From positions 3,596,001 to 3,660,000 of the forward strand of contig NZ_CP028158.1 in assembly GCF_003030345.1 (NCBI RefSeq): 64,000 nucleotides of DNA, read 5' to 3'. A model generated the notes under the pieces. The model saw only the letters and a list, made by a program, of their open reading frames with translations. It had not been told where the DNA came from and ran no database searches. How positions within the stretch are numbered: the first letter of the stretch is position 1; every line of letters begins with the position of its first letter. Below are positions 17,103 through 30,533 of the stretch, one piece after another. This stretch comes from Plantactinospora sp. BC1 (GTDB taxonomy: Bacteria > Actinomycetota > Actinomycetes > Mycobacteriales > Micromonosporaceae). Position numbers and translations under genes: made by a program.

Positions 17103-17482
17103 TGGCCGGGCTCGGCGGGCGGGTCTGGGTGGTCCCCGGCGGCCGGATCCCGTTCCCCAGCAACGGCGAGGAACCGGAGTTCACCAGCTTCGACCAGCTC
17201 TCGGTGCTGAACACCGGTGACGAGCCGGCCGATCTGGAGATCACCGTCTACTACGAGGACCGGGAGCCGGTCGGGCCGTACCCGGTCGAGGTCGGCGCCC
17301 GCCGGATCCGGCACGTACGCCTCAACGACCTGATCGACCCCGAGGCGATCGTGCTGGGCCGGCGGTTCGGCTGCGTCGTCCGGTCACCGGTCCCGGTCGT
17401 GGTGCAGTTCCTCCGCCAGGACACCCGGCTGCCCGGCACCGTCGGGTTGACCGGCACGATGGCGTTCCCCGCCGACTCCTGA
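17102..17482 (+). CDS. ASRT-family protein (Anabaena sensory rhodopsin transducer homologue)
   Basis: A 126-residue soluble protein matching ASRT almost end to end. Landmarks are LNTGDEPADLEITVYYEDREP (written here as LNTGDE at 36-41 and ITVYYEDREPVGPY at 47-60), RHVRLNDL (about 69-76) and VPVVVQFLRQD (about 96-106). In Anabaena the tetrameric protein interacts with a sensory rhodopsin; most bacterial homologues occur without rhodopsin and have been proposed to bind carbohydrates. No rhodopsin gene is in this window. One-base coupling to a sugar-lactone oxidase supports a role in sugar sensing or metabolism. Confidence 0.88.
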   Translation: MAGLGGRVWVVPGGRIPFPSNGEEPEFTSFDQLSVLNTGDEPADLEITVYYEDREPVGPYPVEVGARRIRHVRLNDLIDPEAIVLGRRFGCVVRSPVPVVVQFLRQDTRLPGTVGLTGTMAFPADS

Positions 17483-17546
17483 CCGCATGCTTGCCGGAGA
17501 CGTGTCGACGGTCGCAGTCCGGCCCGGCAACGGCAGGCTCCGGCGG

Positions 17547-17909
17547 TCAACGCCGGGTACGGGTCCGATCCGGTCCCCGGGGCGGCAACGGCCGTACGTC
17601 CGCACCCACGCCATGATCCAGCGATCCCGGGCGGCCCGCCCGGCGCTGGTGCACCAGCCGGGTCAGGTAGAGCAACGCGCCGGCCAGGATGCCCATGTCG
17701 TCGAGGTAGATCGGATCGGGCAGCAGGTCGACCGGCAGCACCGTGTAGATCAACGCGCCGTAGAACGCCACCTTGCCGCCGGCACCCAACTCGCCGAGCA
17801 GCTTGCGGGTGCGCAGCACCCGGAGCGCGAGCACGACGGCTCCGGCCAGTGTGGCGACGGCGACGATGCCACCCAGCACGAGGATCACGGTCCACGTCTC
17901 CCGGGACAT
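17547..17909 (-). CDS. YkvA-like DUF1232 membrane protein
   Basis: A 120-residue small membrane protein. A hydrophobic segment (8-32) precedes the DUF1232 core with the hallmark LPVDLLPDPIYLDDMG (about 58-73). The C-terminal 30 residues are basic and disordered-looking. The ATG at 17909 gives the usual family length. It converges on the ASRT gene with a 64-base gap and shares a 219-base divergent region with the VOC gene. Function of the family is unknown. Confidence 0.8.
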   Translation of the reverse strand: MSRETWTVILVLGGIVAVATLAGAVVLALRVLRTRKLLGELGAGGKVAFYGALIYTVLPVDLLPDPIYLDDMGILAGALLYLTRLVHQRRAGRPGSLDHGVGADVRPLPPRGPDRTRTRR

Positions 17910-18128
17910 GCCGCAACGGTAACCCGGCAGGCCCGGACCCGCCCGGTGACGCCGCGCCACGCCACGCCGGGAGCCGCACGCGGCGTGGCGTCCGTCGACG
18001 ATCGGCGACCAGCCACCGGCGACTGGCGGGGCGGCCGGCGGCCGACGGTGTCGAGAGTCGCCCGGCGGCTCCGTCCCAGGAGTCGATGCGGCCGGCGTGG
18101 CCGTACCCGCCCAGAAGGAGACCCCGGC

Positions 18129-18569
18129 ATGACGATCCACCGGATGGACAACGTCCTCATCGTTGTCGACGACCTCGACGCCGTCATCTCGTTCTTCGTC
18201 GAACTCGGCATGGAACTGGAGGGCAGGGGGCCGATCGAGGGCCGCTGGGTGGAGCGGGTGATCGGGATCGACGACGTCCGGCAGGACGTCGCGATGCTGC
18301 GCGTCCCAAACGGGCACGGCCGGGTCGAACTGGCGAGGTTCCACACGCCGAGGGCGATCCGCACCGAGCCGACGGACGCCCCGGCGAACACCCTGGGAAT
18401 TCGCCGGATCATGTTCGCCGTCGACGACGTCGAGGACGTCGTCGCCCGGCTGCGTGCGCACGGTGCCGAACTCGTCGGCGAGCTGGCGCAGTACGAGCAG
18501 AGCTACCGGCTCTGCTACGTCCGCGGCCCCGAGGGCATCGTCGTCGGCCTCGCCCAACAGCTCGACTGA
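18129..18569 (+). CDS. VOC-superfamily protein (glyoxalase/bleomycin-resistance fold)
   Basis: A 146-residue single-chain VOC protein with two beta-alpha-beta-beta-beta units (MDNVLIVVDDLDAVISFF at the start; IRRIMFAVDDVEDVVARL in the second half). His4 region, Glu near 72 (VELARFH) and the C-terminal Glu of PEGIVVGL are candidate metal ligands. The start has a strong AAGGAG eight bases upstream. It stands alone between divergent and convergent neighbours, so its substrate cannot be inferred. Confidence 0.85.
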   Translation: MTIHRMDNVLIVVDDLDAVISFFVELGMELEGRGPIEGRWVERVIGIDDVRQDVAMLRVPNGHGRVELARFHTPRAIRTEPTDAPANTLGIRRIMFAVDDVEDVVARLRAHGAELVGELAQYEQSYRLCYVRGPEGIVVGLAQQLD

Positions 18570-18594
18570 GACCCGCCGAGGAAGCCGTGCGGCC

Positions 18595-18615
18595 GACCGG
18601 GCCGGCGCGCCGGTC
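18595..18615. terminator. Possible bidirectional hairpin
   Basis: GACCGG and CCGGTC flank a nine-base GC loop between the convergent VOC and Mrp operon ends. There is no U-tract, so this is only a candidate. Confidence 0.3.
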
Positions 18616-18651
18616 GTCGAGGGTCGACGGTCGGTCCCTCGCCGGGGTCGC

Positions 18652-19014
18652 TCAGTCGGCACGGCCGGAGCCGACGCCGTCCTGGTCGGCGAGTTCGTCG
18701 ACGTCAAGGGACTCCCGGTGGACCCGCCCGGTGCGGTACGCCGCCCGGCCGATCATCTGCGCCGCGAGCGGGGCGGTGGTGAGCTGGAAACCGCCGATCA
18801 GCACCAGCGTGGCCAGGTCGGCGCCGTTGCGCAGGCTGACCGCCTGCGCCAGCAGGATCAGCAGTACGCCGAGCACCTGCGGCTTGGTCGCCGAGTGCAT
18901 CCGGCTGAGCACGTCCGGGAAGCGGATCAGCCCGATCCCGGCGACCAGGCTCAGCAGTCCCCCGGCGACCAGGAAGATCCCGACCAGGACGTCGAGGACG
19001 ACCTCGCCACTCAC
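18652..19014 (-). CDS. mnhG: Mrp/Mnh Na+/H+ antiporter subunit G
   Basis: A 120-residue protein with three hydrophobic helices (VVLDVLVGIFLVAGGLLSLVAG, then VLGVLLILLAQAV, then LATLVLIGGFQLTTAPLAAQ) and the family segment GLIRFPDVLSRMHSATK. It is the last subunit of the Mrp complex, a multi-subunit cation/proton antiporter of the cytoplasmic membrane. The GTG start overlaps the mnhF stop (GTGA). The C-terminal 30 residues are acidic and longer than the minimal subunit. Confidence 0.92.
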   Translation of the reverse strand: MSGEVVLDVLVGIFLVAGGLLSLVAGIGLIRFPDVLSRMHSATKPQVLGVLLILLAQAVSLRNGADLATLVLIGGFQLTTAPLAAQMIGRAAYRTGRVHRESLDVDELADQDGVGSGRAD

Positions 19015-19271
19015 GCCTCCTCCCCGGCGGCGAACCGCACCAGGGCCACCGAGCCGACGAAGCCCAGCATGCTCAGCGCGATCAGGATCGGCAGCGTGGT
19101 GGCGTGCCGGTTGACGGCCGCCTCGGCGCCGAGCGCACCGATGATGATCGAGATCAGTACCTCGGCGGCGACCACCCGGTCCAGCAGCGCCGGGCCGCGT
19201 ACGACGCGGACCAGGGCCAGCCCGGCCGCGGTCGAGAGCAGGACGGCGACGACAACGACTGCGACGATCAC
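19011..19271 (-). CDS. mnhF: Mrp/Mnh Na+/H+ antiporter subunit F
   Basis: An 86-residue three-helix protein with the MnhF hallmark VRGPALLDRVVAAE (about 24-37). GTG start, overlapping both mnhE (GTGA) and mnhG by four bases. It belongs to the hydrophobic core of the Mrp complex. Confidence 0.92.
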   Translation of the reverse strand: MIVAVVVVAVLLSTAAGLALVRVVRGPALLDRVVAAEVLISIIIGALGAEAAVNRHATTLPILIALSMLGFVGSVALVRFAAGEEA

Positions 19272-19945
19272 GGTGGTCCTCCCGGTTCGGCGTTTCCGCT
19301 GCTCGACGAGAGCAGTCGCAGCTCCGTTCCGGAGCCGACGGCGCGGACGAGGCGGGCCTCCAGGCCCAGGATGCGTTCCCGGCTCCGGGCCAGGTCCTCG
19401 GCACCGCGTACGTCCAGTACGTGCACGTAGAGCGTCCCGGTCTCCCGGTCGGCCTCCACGATCAGCGTGCCGGGGACCAGCGACAGCACCTCGGCGGTCA
19501 GCGCCAGGTTCAAATCGGTACGCACCCGCAGCCGGATGGCGATGATGGCGTTCCGGGGCCGTCCGGGGCGCAGCGCGACCCAGCCGACCTGCACGCTGGC
19601 GACCACGAGTTCGACGACGAAGCGCCCGACGAACTCAGCCAGCGCCAGCGGCCGGAGCCGCCCCCCGAAGGTCACCCGGGGCAGCGGCAGGAAGACCAGG
19701 ATCACCACAGCCGCCAGCACCCCGCTGAGCAGGTTGCCGACGCTGAACTCGCCCCAGAGCAGGCTCCAGACCGTGACCAGCCAACCGACCGTGATCAGGT
19801 GGTCCCGCCAGCGCCGCCGGTCCGGAAGCCGGCGCCGCAGCGCCCGCCAGCGGTCCGGGTACCCGAGTCGGCGCCGCAGCCCCGACCAGCCCGGCACGAC
19901 CCGACGGGCCGGGACCGGGCCGGACGGCCGGGCGTCGCCGGTCAC
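19268..19945 (-). CDS. mnhE: Mrp/Mnh Na+/H+ antiporter subunit E
   Basis: A 225-residue MnhE. After a ~50-residue Arg/Pro-rich N-terminal extension come two or three helices (LITVGWLVTVWSLLWGEFS, GVLAAVVILVFLPL) and the soluble domain with LTAEVLSLVPGTLIVE (about 155-170) and LYVHVLDV. The GTG at 19945 overlaps mnhD by GTGA. The basic extension is longer than usual for the family. Confidence 0.9.
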   Translation of the reverse strand: MTGDARPSGPVPARRVVPGWSGLRRRLGYPDRWRALRRRLPDRRRWRDHLITVGWLVTVWSLLWGEFSVGNLLSGVLAAVVILVFLPLPRVTFGGRLRPLALAEFVGRFVVELVVASVQVGWVALRPGRPRNAIIAIRLRVRTDLNLALTAEVLSLVPGTLIVEADRETGTLYVHVLDVRGAEDLARSRERILGLEARLVRAVGSGTELRLLSSSSGNAEPGGPP

Positions 19946-21447
19946 GGCGGGCCGCCGGGGAAGACCGCGCGCACGTACGGGACACGTTCCCGCAGGTCGT
20001 CGGCGGCCTCGGCGCTGACCTCGAAGAGCGGGCCGGCGGCCACGGTCAGCCCCACCCCGAGCAGCACCAGGACGGTGGTGGCGCCCACCATCAGCCGGGG
20101 CAGCCGGGTCGGCTCCTCGGGATCGGCCAGCCGGGGCGCCCGCCAGAACGCCAGGCTCCACACCTTCGTCGTCGCGTAGAGGGTGAGCAGGCTGGTCAGG
20201 GTGCCGGCGGCCACCAGCAGCCAGGGCAGCACCCCGCCGGCCGACACCCCGGCCTGGAAGAGCCCCAGCTTGCCGAGGAACCCGGAGAACGGCGGGATGC
20301 CGGCGAGGTTCAGCGCCGGCAGCAGGAACAGCCCGCCGAGCAGCGGCGCGACCCGGGCCAGCCCGCCGATCCGGTCCAGGTTGGTGCTGCCGGCCCGCCG
20401 CTCGACGAGCCCGGCCGCCAGGAAGAGCGTGGTCTGCACGGTGATGTGGTGCACCACGTAGAAGATCGCGGCGGCCAGCCCGGGCCCCGAGGTGAGCGCC
20501 ACCCCGAAGAGCAGGTATCCGATGTGGCTGACCAGGGTGAACGACAGCAGCCGCTTGATGTCGGACTGCGCGACCGCGCCCAGGATGCCGACCAGCATGG
20601 TCAGCAGGGCCAGCACCAGCAGCAGGTCGGCGGCGCGGCCGTCGGGGAAGAGCAGCGTCTCGGTCCGGATGATCGCGTAGATGCCGACCTTGGTGAGCAG
20701 GCCGGCGAAGACGGCGGTGACCGGGGCCGGTGCGGTCGGGTAGCTGTCCGGCAGCCAGGCCGCCAGCGGGAAGACCGCCGCCTTGATGGCGAAGGCGAGC
20801 AGCAGTACGCCGTGCAGCGCCAGCCGCAGGTCGGCCGAGAGCGCGTCGAGCCGGCCCACCAGCTGGGCGAGGTTCAGGGTGCCGGTGGAGGCGTACACCA
20901 GGCCGATCGCGGTGAGGAAGATCAGCGACGACACCAGGCCGACCACCACGTAGGTGGCGCCGGCCCGGATGCGTTCCTCGGTGCCGCCGAGGGTGAGCAG
21001 CACGTAGCTGGCCGACAGCAGGATCTCGAAGCCGACGAAGAGGCTGAACAGGTCGCCGGCGAGGAAGGCGTTCGTCACCCCGGCCGTCATCACCAGATAG
21101 GTGGGGTGGTAGATGACCACCGGGGCGTGCGCGCCGGGATCCGCCCGGCCCTCCCCGATCGAGTAGAGCAGCACGCAGAGCGTCACCGCCGCCGACACCA
21201 CCAGCATCAGCGCGGCCAACTGGTCGGCGACCAAGACGATGCCGAGCGGGGCGGACCAGCCGCCGATGTGCACCACCAGCGGGCCGTGCCAGTGCGCACG
21301 CCAGAGCAGCAGGACCGCGACCGCCAGGGTGATCACCAGGGTGGTGACGCTGATCGCCCGCTGCGCGATCGGCCGGCGGGCCAGCACCAGGGTCAGCGCG
21401 GCGCCGAGCAGCGGTACGACCACCGGCAGCGGTACCAGGTGGGTCAT
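19942..21447 (-). CDS. mnhD: Mrp/Mnh Na+/H+ antiporter subunit D
   Basis: A 501-residue, ~14-helix subunit homologous to the ND2/ND4/NuoN ion-pumping subunits of complex I. Key pieces are GFEILLSASYVLLTLGG near 135 (with a conserved membrane Glu), FAIKAAVFPLAAWLPDSYPTAP near 225 (Lys and Asp of the proton path, given here as AIKAAVFPLAAWLPD) and SDIKRLLSFTLVSHIGY near 300. The ATG overlaps mnhC by four bases. Confidence 0.93.
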   Translation of the reverse strand: MTHLVPLPVVVPLLGAALTLVLARRPIAQRAISVTTLVITLAVAVLLLWRAHWHGPLVVHIGGWSAPLGIVLVADQLAALMLVVSAAVTLCVLLYSIGEGRADPGAHAPVVIYHPTYLVMTAGVTNAFLAGDLFSLFVGFEILLSASYVLLTLGGTEERIRAGATYVVVGLVSSLIFLTAIGLVYASTGTLNLAQLVGRLDALSADLRLALHGVLLLAFAIKAAVFPLAAWLPDSYPTAPAPVTAVFAGLLTKVGIYAIIRTETLLFPDGRAADLLLVLALLTMLVGILGAVAQSDIKRLLSFTLVSHIGYLLFGVALTSGPGLAAAIFYVVHHITVQTTLFLAAGLVERRAGSTNLDRIGGLARVAPLLGGLFLLPALNLAGIPPFSGFLGKLGLFQAGVSAGGVLPWLLVAAGTLTSLLTLYATTKVWSLAFWRAPRLADPEEPTRLPRLMVGATTVLVLLGVGLTVAAGPLFEVSAEAADDLRERVPYVRAVFPGGPP

Positions 21448-21938
21448 GCCCGGTCCGCCCCGTCGTCGAGCCGGCGCGGCGGCGGCTCGGGATCGACCTG
21501 CTCCGGATCGGTACCCGTCGTCCCGCCGGCCGGGTGCCACGGTCCCTCGCCGACGTTGTCGTCCGGGCCGGCGAGTTCGCCTCGCTCGGCACGGCGCACG
21601 ATCCGGCGGTCCTCCGGGTCGTCGCGTACCTCGTCGTGCCCGGTCAACTGCCAGCTCCGGTACGCCATCGCCATCAGGAACGCGGTCAGGCCCAGCGTGA
21701 TCACGATGGCGGTCAGCACCATCGCCTGGGCCAGCGGGTCGCTCATCTCCGCCTCCGGCGTGACCCCCAGGATCGGCGCCTCACCGGACCGGCCGCCGAG
21801 CAGGAGCAGCAGGTTGGTGCCGTTGGTGAGCAGGATGGCGCCGATCAGCACCTGGCTGAGGCTCCGCTCCAGGAGCAGGATGACCCCGCTGCCGAAGAGC
21901 ACCCCGACGACCAGCGCCAGTACCAGGTTCGAGGTCAT
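21444..21938 (-). CDS. mnhC: Mrp/Mnh Na+/H+ antiporter subunit C
   Basis: A 164-residue NuoK-like subunit. Three helices lie in the first ~95 residues (LVLALVVGVLFGSGVILLL; LIGAILLTNGTNLLLLL; DPLAQAMVLTAIVITLG). A ~65-residue acidic, Pro-rich cytosolic tail follows, which most MnhC proteins lack. The ATG at 21938 overlaps the mnhA stop by four bases. Confidence 0.92.
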   Translation of the reverse strand: MTSNLVLALVVGVLFGSGVILLLERSLSQVLIGAILLTNGTNLLLLLGGRSGEAPILGVTPEAEMSDPLAQAMVLTAIVITLGLTAFLMAMAYRSWQLTGHDEVRDDPEDRRIVRRAERGELAGPDDNVGEGPWHPAGGTTGTDPEQVDPEPPPRRLDDGADRA

Positions 21939-24829
21939 CGCGGGCCGTCCGTACCCGTCGCCCGCCGCCCCGCGCCCGCCGGCCGGTCCGTACCCGCCGG
22001 CCGGTCCGGTCCCGCCGGCCGGTCCGTACGCAGTCCGGTGCCCGACTCGTCCTCCACCTCGATCTGCCGGTCCACCTCGGCGCCGAGGCTGCGCAGGATG
22101 TCCAGCACCAGGCCGACCACGACCAGGTAGACGCCGATGTCGAAGAAGATCGAGGTGACCAGGTGCAGGTCGCCGACGAGCGGCAACTCCGGTTCCAGCA
22201 GCGTGCTGCGCAGCACCTCCCCACCCGTGGTCATCGCGAGCAGGCCCGTGCCGACCGAGACGAAGAGGCCGACCCCGAGGACGACTCCGGCGTCGACCGG
22301 GGCCGCCTGGTCGAGCTCGTGCCGGCCCCCGGCGAGGTAGCGGACCGCGAGAGCCAGCCCGGCCACCAGGCCACCGGCGAAGCCGCCGCCGGGGGCGTTG
22401 TGGCCGGAGAAGAGGAGGAAGAGCGAGAAGAGCACCACCGTGTGGAAGATCAGCCGGACGACCACCTCGAAGACGATCGAGCGGCGCCGGGTCCGCAGCG
22501 TCGGCCCGGCCCGCAGCCAGACCCGCTCGGCTCCGGACGGCGGCGCGATGTCGTCCCGCCGGGGCCGGTCCGGGCCGCGTCGCCGCTGGAAGATCAGGCT
22601 CGCCACCCCGGTCGCCGCCACCACGAGTACGGCGATCTCGCCCATGGTGTCCCAGGCGCGGATGTCGACCAGGGTCACGTTGACGACGTTGCGGCCGTAC
22701 CCGAAGGAGAGGGCCGGCCCGGGATACTCGGCGGCGATCGGCGGCGCCCGCCGTGCCCCGGTCGCGGCCACCGCCATCGCGGTGACCACGGCCCCGACCG
22801 CCGCCCCGAGGGCGAGCCGGGTCCACCGGCTGCGGCGCAGCGGTCGCACCGAGAACCGGGCCGGCAGCCGGCGCAGCACCAACACGAAGATCACGATGGT
22901 GACGGTCTCCGCCAGGAACTGCGCCAGCCCCAGGTCGGGGGCACCGTGCAGCACGAAGAGCATCGCGGTGCAGTAACCGGTGACGCCGGACAGGATCACC
23001 GCGGTGAGCCGGCGGCGGGCCCGGACGGTGAGCACCGCGACGACCCCGAGCACCACCCCGACGACGGCCTGGAGCGGGTTGGCCGAGGCCCCGATCCGGT
23101 CCGGCCACGGACGGCGCAGCAGCGCGCCGCCCAGCACGATGACCAGGGCGAGCAGGATCACCCCGAGGTACTGCGGCAGCGAACCCCGCTGCGTCGCACC
23201 GGTGAGCAGCACGGCGAACCGGTCGAGGCCCCGGCTCAGCACCTGGTAGGCGGTGTCCCCGTCGAACGGGGACCGCAGCCGGGCCTGCACCGCGCCCACC
23301 CGGGCACCCAGCGCGAAGAGCAGCACGCCGCTGACCAGCACCAGCAGCGACAGGCCCATGGCGAGCCCCGGCGGCGGTACGAAGGTGAGCGGATGCTTGA
23401 TCGACCCGAACAGCCGGGGATAACCGGCGAGCATCTCGCCGACCGGCCCGGCCAGCAGCCCCAGCACCAGCCCGGCGACCGCGAGCAGCGCCGCCGGGGC
23501 GAGCATGACGGTCTCGACCGGTCGGGTCGGCGTCGACTCCCCGGCGGAGCGGCCGGCGAACGCCCCCCAGACGAACCGGGCGCTGTACGCGGTGGTCAGG
23601 ACGCTGCCGAGCATCAGCGCGGCGAGCGGTACCGGGTCGCCGGTGAACGCCACCAGCACCGTCTCCTTGGCGACGAACCCCATCAGCGGCGGTATCCCGG
23701 CCATCGAGGCGGCACCGAGTACGGCGGTCGCGCAGACCAGCGGCATCCGCCGCCACAGCCCGGAGAGCACGGTCAGGTCCCGGGTTCCGGCCCGCCGGTC
23801 GACGATCCCGACCACCAGGAACAGGGCCGCCTTGAACAGGGCGTGCCCGAGCAGCATCGCGACGGCGGCGAGCGCGGCGTCCGGGGTGCCGGCACCGGCG
23901 AGTACGACCATCAGCCCGAGCTGGCTGACCGTGCCGTACGCCAGCAGCAGTTTCAGGTCCACCTGCCGCAGCGCGGCCCAGCCGCCGGCCAGCATGGTGA
24001 CGATCCCGGCCACGTAGATCACCGGACGCCACGGGCCGACCTGCGCGTACGCGGGGGCGAGCAGCGCCACCAGGTAGACGCCGGCCTTCACCATCGCGGC
24101 GGCGTGCAGGTAGGCGCTGACCGGGGTCGGTGCGGCCATCGCGGCCGGCAGCCAGAAGCTGGCCGGGAAGATCGCCGACTTGCTCAGCGCACCGACCAGG
24201 ATCAGCACCACCGCGATCCCGAGGTACCCGCCGGGCGGCGGCGGCCGGGCGGCGATCTCCGACCACCGGTACGTCCCGGCGTGCTGGCCGAGCATCACGA
24301 AGCCGACCAGCATGACCAGGCCGCCCAGGGTGGTCACCAGCAGCGCCTGGTTCGCCGCCCGCCGGCTGGCCTGCTGCTCGGGGTGGTGCGCGATCAGCAG
24401 GTAGGAGAAGACGCTGGTCAGTTCCCAGCAGACGTAGAGCAGCAGCAGGTCGTCGGCGACCACCACCCCGAGCATGGCTCCGGCGAAGCCGACGAAGACG
24501 GCGGCGAACCGGCCGAGCCCGGGCTCGTCGGCGTCGAAGTAGCGGACGCAGTAGACCAGTACCAGCGCGCCGATCCCGCCGACCAGCAGCATCAGCAGCC
24601 AAGACAGGGTGGTGACCCGCAGCGCCAGCTGGAGACCGAGTTCCGGCACCCACGGGTACGCCTCGACGACGGCCCCGCCGTCCCGGACCGTGTCGGCGTA
24701 CCCGAGCGCCCAGCCGAACGCGCTGGCCGGGGCGATCGCCAGCGGCAGGAAGGCCCACCGCCCCCACCGGCGTACCAACGCGGGCGCCAGCGCCGCAGCC
24801 ACCAGGTGCAGCGCCAGCAGCATCAGCAT
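21935..24829 (-). CDS. mnhA: Mrp/Mnh antiporter fused subunit A-B
   Basis: A 964-residue subunit combining the large MnhA (NuoL-like, ~20 helices) with an MnhB domain. The proton-path motifs are CWELTSVFSYLLI near 132, SKSAIFPASFWLPAAM near 220 and HALFKAALFLVVG near 330. The MnhA C-terminal and MnhE/B linker region lies at about 600-800, and the MnhB part at about 815-930 (FHTVVLFSLFLLFSGHNAPGG, broken here as FSLFLLFSGHNAPGGGFAGG). The A-B fusion is common in actinobacteria. The tail ends in repeats of DRPAG. The ATG at 24829 has GGAG five bases upstream. It opens a six-gene operon in which every junction overlaps by four bases. Function: Na+/H+ exchange for pH and salt homeostasis. Confidence 0.92.
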   Translation of the reverse strand: MLMLLALHLVAAALAPALVRRWGRWAFLPLAIAPASAFGWALGYADTVRDGGAVVEAYPWVPELGLQLALRVTTLSWLLMLLVGGIGALVLVYCVRYFDADEPGLGRFAAVFVGFAGAMLGVVVADDLLLLYVCWELTSVFSYLLIAHHPEQQASRRAANQALLVTTLGGLVMLVGFVMLGQHAGTYRWSEIAARPPPPGGYLGIAVVLILVGALSKSAIFPASFWLPAAMAAPTPVSAYLHAAAMVKAGVYLVALLAPAYAQVGPWRPVIYVAGIVTMLAGGWAALRQVDLKLLLAYGTVSQLGLMVVLAGAGTPDAALAAVAMLLGHALFKAALFLVVGIVDRRAGTRDLTVLSGLWRRMPLVCATAVLGAASMAGIPPLMGFVAKETVLVAFTGDPVPLAALMLGSVLTTAYSARFVWGAFAGRSAGESTPTRPVETVMLAPAALLAVAGLVLGLLAGPVGEMLAGYPRLFGSIKHPLTFVPPPGLAMGLSLLVLVSGVLLFALGARVGAVQARLRSPFDGDTAYQVLSRGLDRFAVLLTGATQRGSLPQYLGVILLALVIVLGGALLRRPWPDRIGASANPLQAVVGVVLGVVAVLTVRARRRLTAVILSGVTGYCTAMLFVLHGAPDLGLAQFLAETVTIVIFVLVLRRLPARFSVRPLRRSRWTRLALGAAVGAVVTAMAVAATGARRAPPIAAEYPGPALSFGYGRNVVNVTLVDIRAWDTMGEIAVLVVAATGVASLIFQRRRGPDRPRRDDIAPPSGAERVWLRAGPTLRTRRRSIVFEVVVRLIFHTVVLFSLFLLFSGHNAPGGGFAGGLVAGLALAVRYLAGGRHELDQAAPVDAGVVLGVGLFVSVGTGLLAMTTGGEVLRSTLLEPELPLVGDLHLVTSIFFDIGVYLVVVGLVLDILRSLGAEVDRQIEVEDESGTGLRTDRPAGPDRPAGTDRPAGAGRRATGTDGPR
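21975..22028. repeat. Three tandem 18-bp repeats in the mnhA 3' end
   Basis: CCCGCCGGCCGGTCCGTA occurs at 21975-21992 and 22011-22028, with a two-base variant in between. In frame it encodes repeats of (T/P)DRPAG in the disordered tail of the A-B subunit. It is likely variable in copy number by slippage. Confidence 0.85.
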
Positions 24830-25090
24830 GCGTACTCCAGGTGGGTGTCGGCACGGTCCGGCGGCGAGGACGCGGACTCAGACAGATCACACGCCAGAGT
24901 CCGGCTCGACGCGCGGAATTGCCCGAAACCACCCGAGTGAGGCGGGGTTCGGCGATCATGCGAGGCGGCCGGCCGACGCGGTGGTCGGAACGGGCGGGCG
25001 GGGCTGCCGGGCGGGCGGCGGGGCCGGGCGAGTCGCGGCTACCGCTGCGTTGCCCTTACCGGGCGGGTGGGGTCGGTGGGATCCGGGGTG

Positions 25091-25534
25091 TCAGCCGACG
25101 GTGCACGGCGAGTCGACGCCCTTCGCCGGGGCCGGATCGAGCAGGGTCGGTCCGGTGTTCCGGGCGAGCAGGGCGCGGGCGGCGGTCTCGTCCGGCGCGT
25201 CCGGTGTGGAGGGCACCACCAGGTCGGGCCGGCCGAGTTGCCGGACCACCTGGTTGATCACCTGCTGGGCGGCGGCGAGGGAGCGCCGGGGCAGCACCCG
25301 GCCGTGTGCCTCGCGGCGCAGCACCAGGGCGTGCACCGCGGCCCGGACCCGGGCCCGGTCCGCCGCGCTGGCGGTGGCGGTGGCGGCGACCAACTGGCGC
25401 AGACAGTCCACCAGCCGCTCGGCGAGTTCGAGGTCGGCGCCGCGCAGACCGGCCCGCGCCACGGTCAGGTAGGTCTCGACCCGGCGGGTCAACACGTCCG
25501 TGGCGGCGGGGACGTCGCGCGGATCGCCGGTCAT
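25091..25534 (-). CDS. Conserved-looking hypothetical protein, divergent from lhr
   Basis: A 147-residue, mostly helical, soluble protein that I do not recognise. It is rich in Ala, Arg and Leu (TRRVETYLTVARAGLRGADLE, then QVINQVVRQLGRPDLVVPS) with a lone Cys near the C-terminus. The ATG at 25534 is chosen because AAGGGGG precedes it by five bases; an upstream ATG at 25588 lacks a ribosome site. It is divergent from the helicase Lhr across 172 bases of comparatively AT-rich DNA. No function can be assigned. Confidence 0.6.
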   Translation of the reverse strand: MTGDPRDVPAATDVLTRRVETYLTVARAGLRGADLELAERLVDCLRQLVAATATASAADRARVRAAVHALVLRREAHGRVLPRRSLAAAQQVINQVVRQLGRPDLVVPSTPDAPDETAARALLARNTGPTLLDPAPAKGVDSPCTVG

Positions 25535-25706
25535 CCGTACCCCCTTGGCGCCGAGCTTGGGTTTCGGAGAAGTTACTGTAGGTCGCACATCATTCGCAAG
25601 CAGTTAAGTGAGACTTAGCCCTCATCTCAGGCGAAAACAACGATCAACCGGGCATGCGGACAACCGTTCCGGTGAACCTGTCGGACCGACCGGGCACGAT
25701 GGGTCG

Positions 25707-30413
<4,707 letters not shown>

Positions 30414-30462
30414 CCAGCAGTTGCCGACCCGAACGTAGTCGCCCCACCCGCTGACAATCTCC

Positions 30463-30481
30463 GGAGGTTAGGCTAACCTAA
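30463..30481. promoter_or_regulatory. IdeR/DtxR iron box
   Basis: GGAGGTTAGGCTAACCTAA matches the IdeR/DtxR consensus at 17 of 19 positions, differing only in the first two bases. It lies 52 bases before the siderophore-interacting protein ATG. CTGACA at 30451 could be the -35 element, in which case the box covers the -10 region. It implies iron-repressed transcription. Confidence 0.9.
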
Positions 30482-30533
30482 CGGCACGCCGCTCGCCGTA
30501 CCTGTCGGCGTCGTGTACCGAGAGGTTGGCCAG

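Noticed and set aside
21444-24959. Long frame read through mnhC upstream across mnhA
   Set aside because: Only the C-terminal 164 codons (mnhC) look like protein. The rest is an out-of-frame shadow of the A-B subunit.
25605-25617. TAAGT-GAG-ACTTA palindrome upstream of lhr as an SOS-type operator
   Set aside because: The arms are only five bases and do not match actinobacterial LexA sites; kept only as an AT-rich patch.
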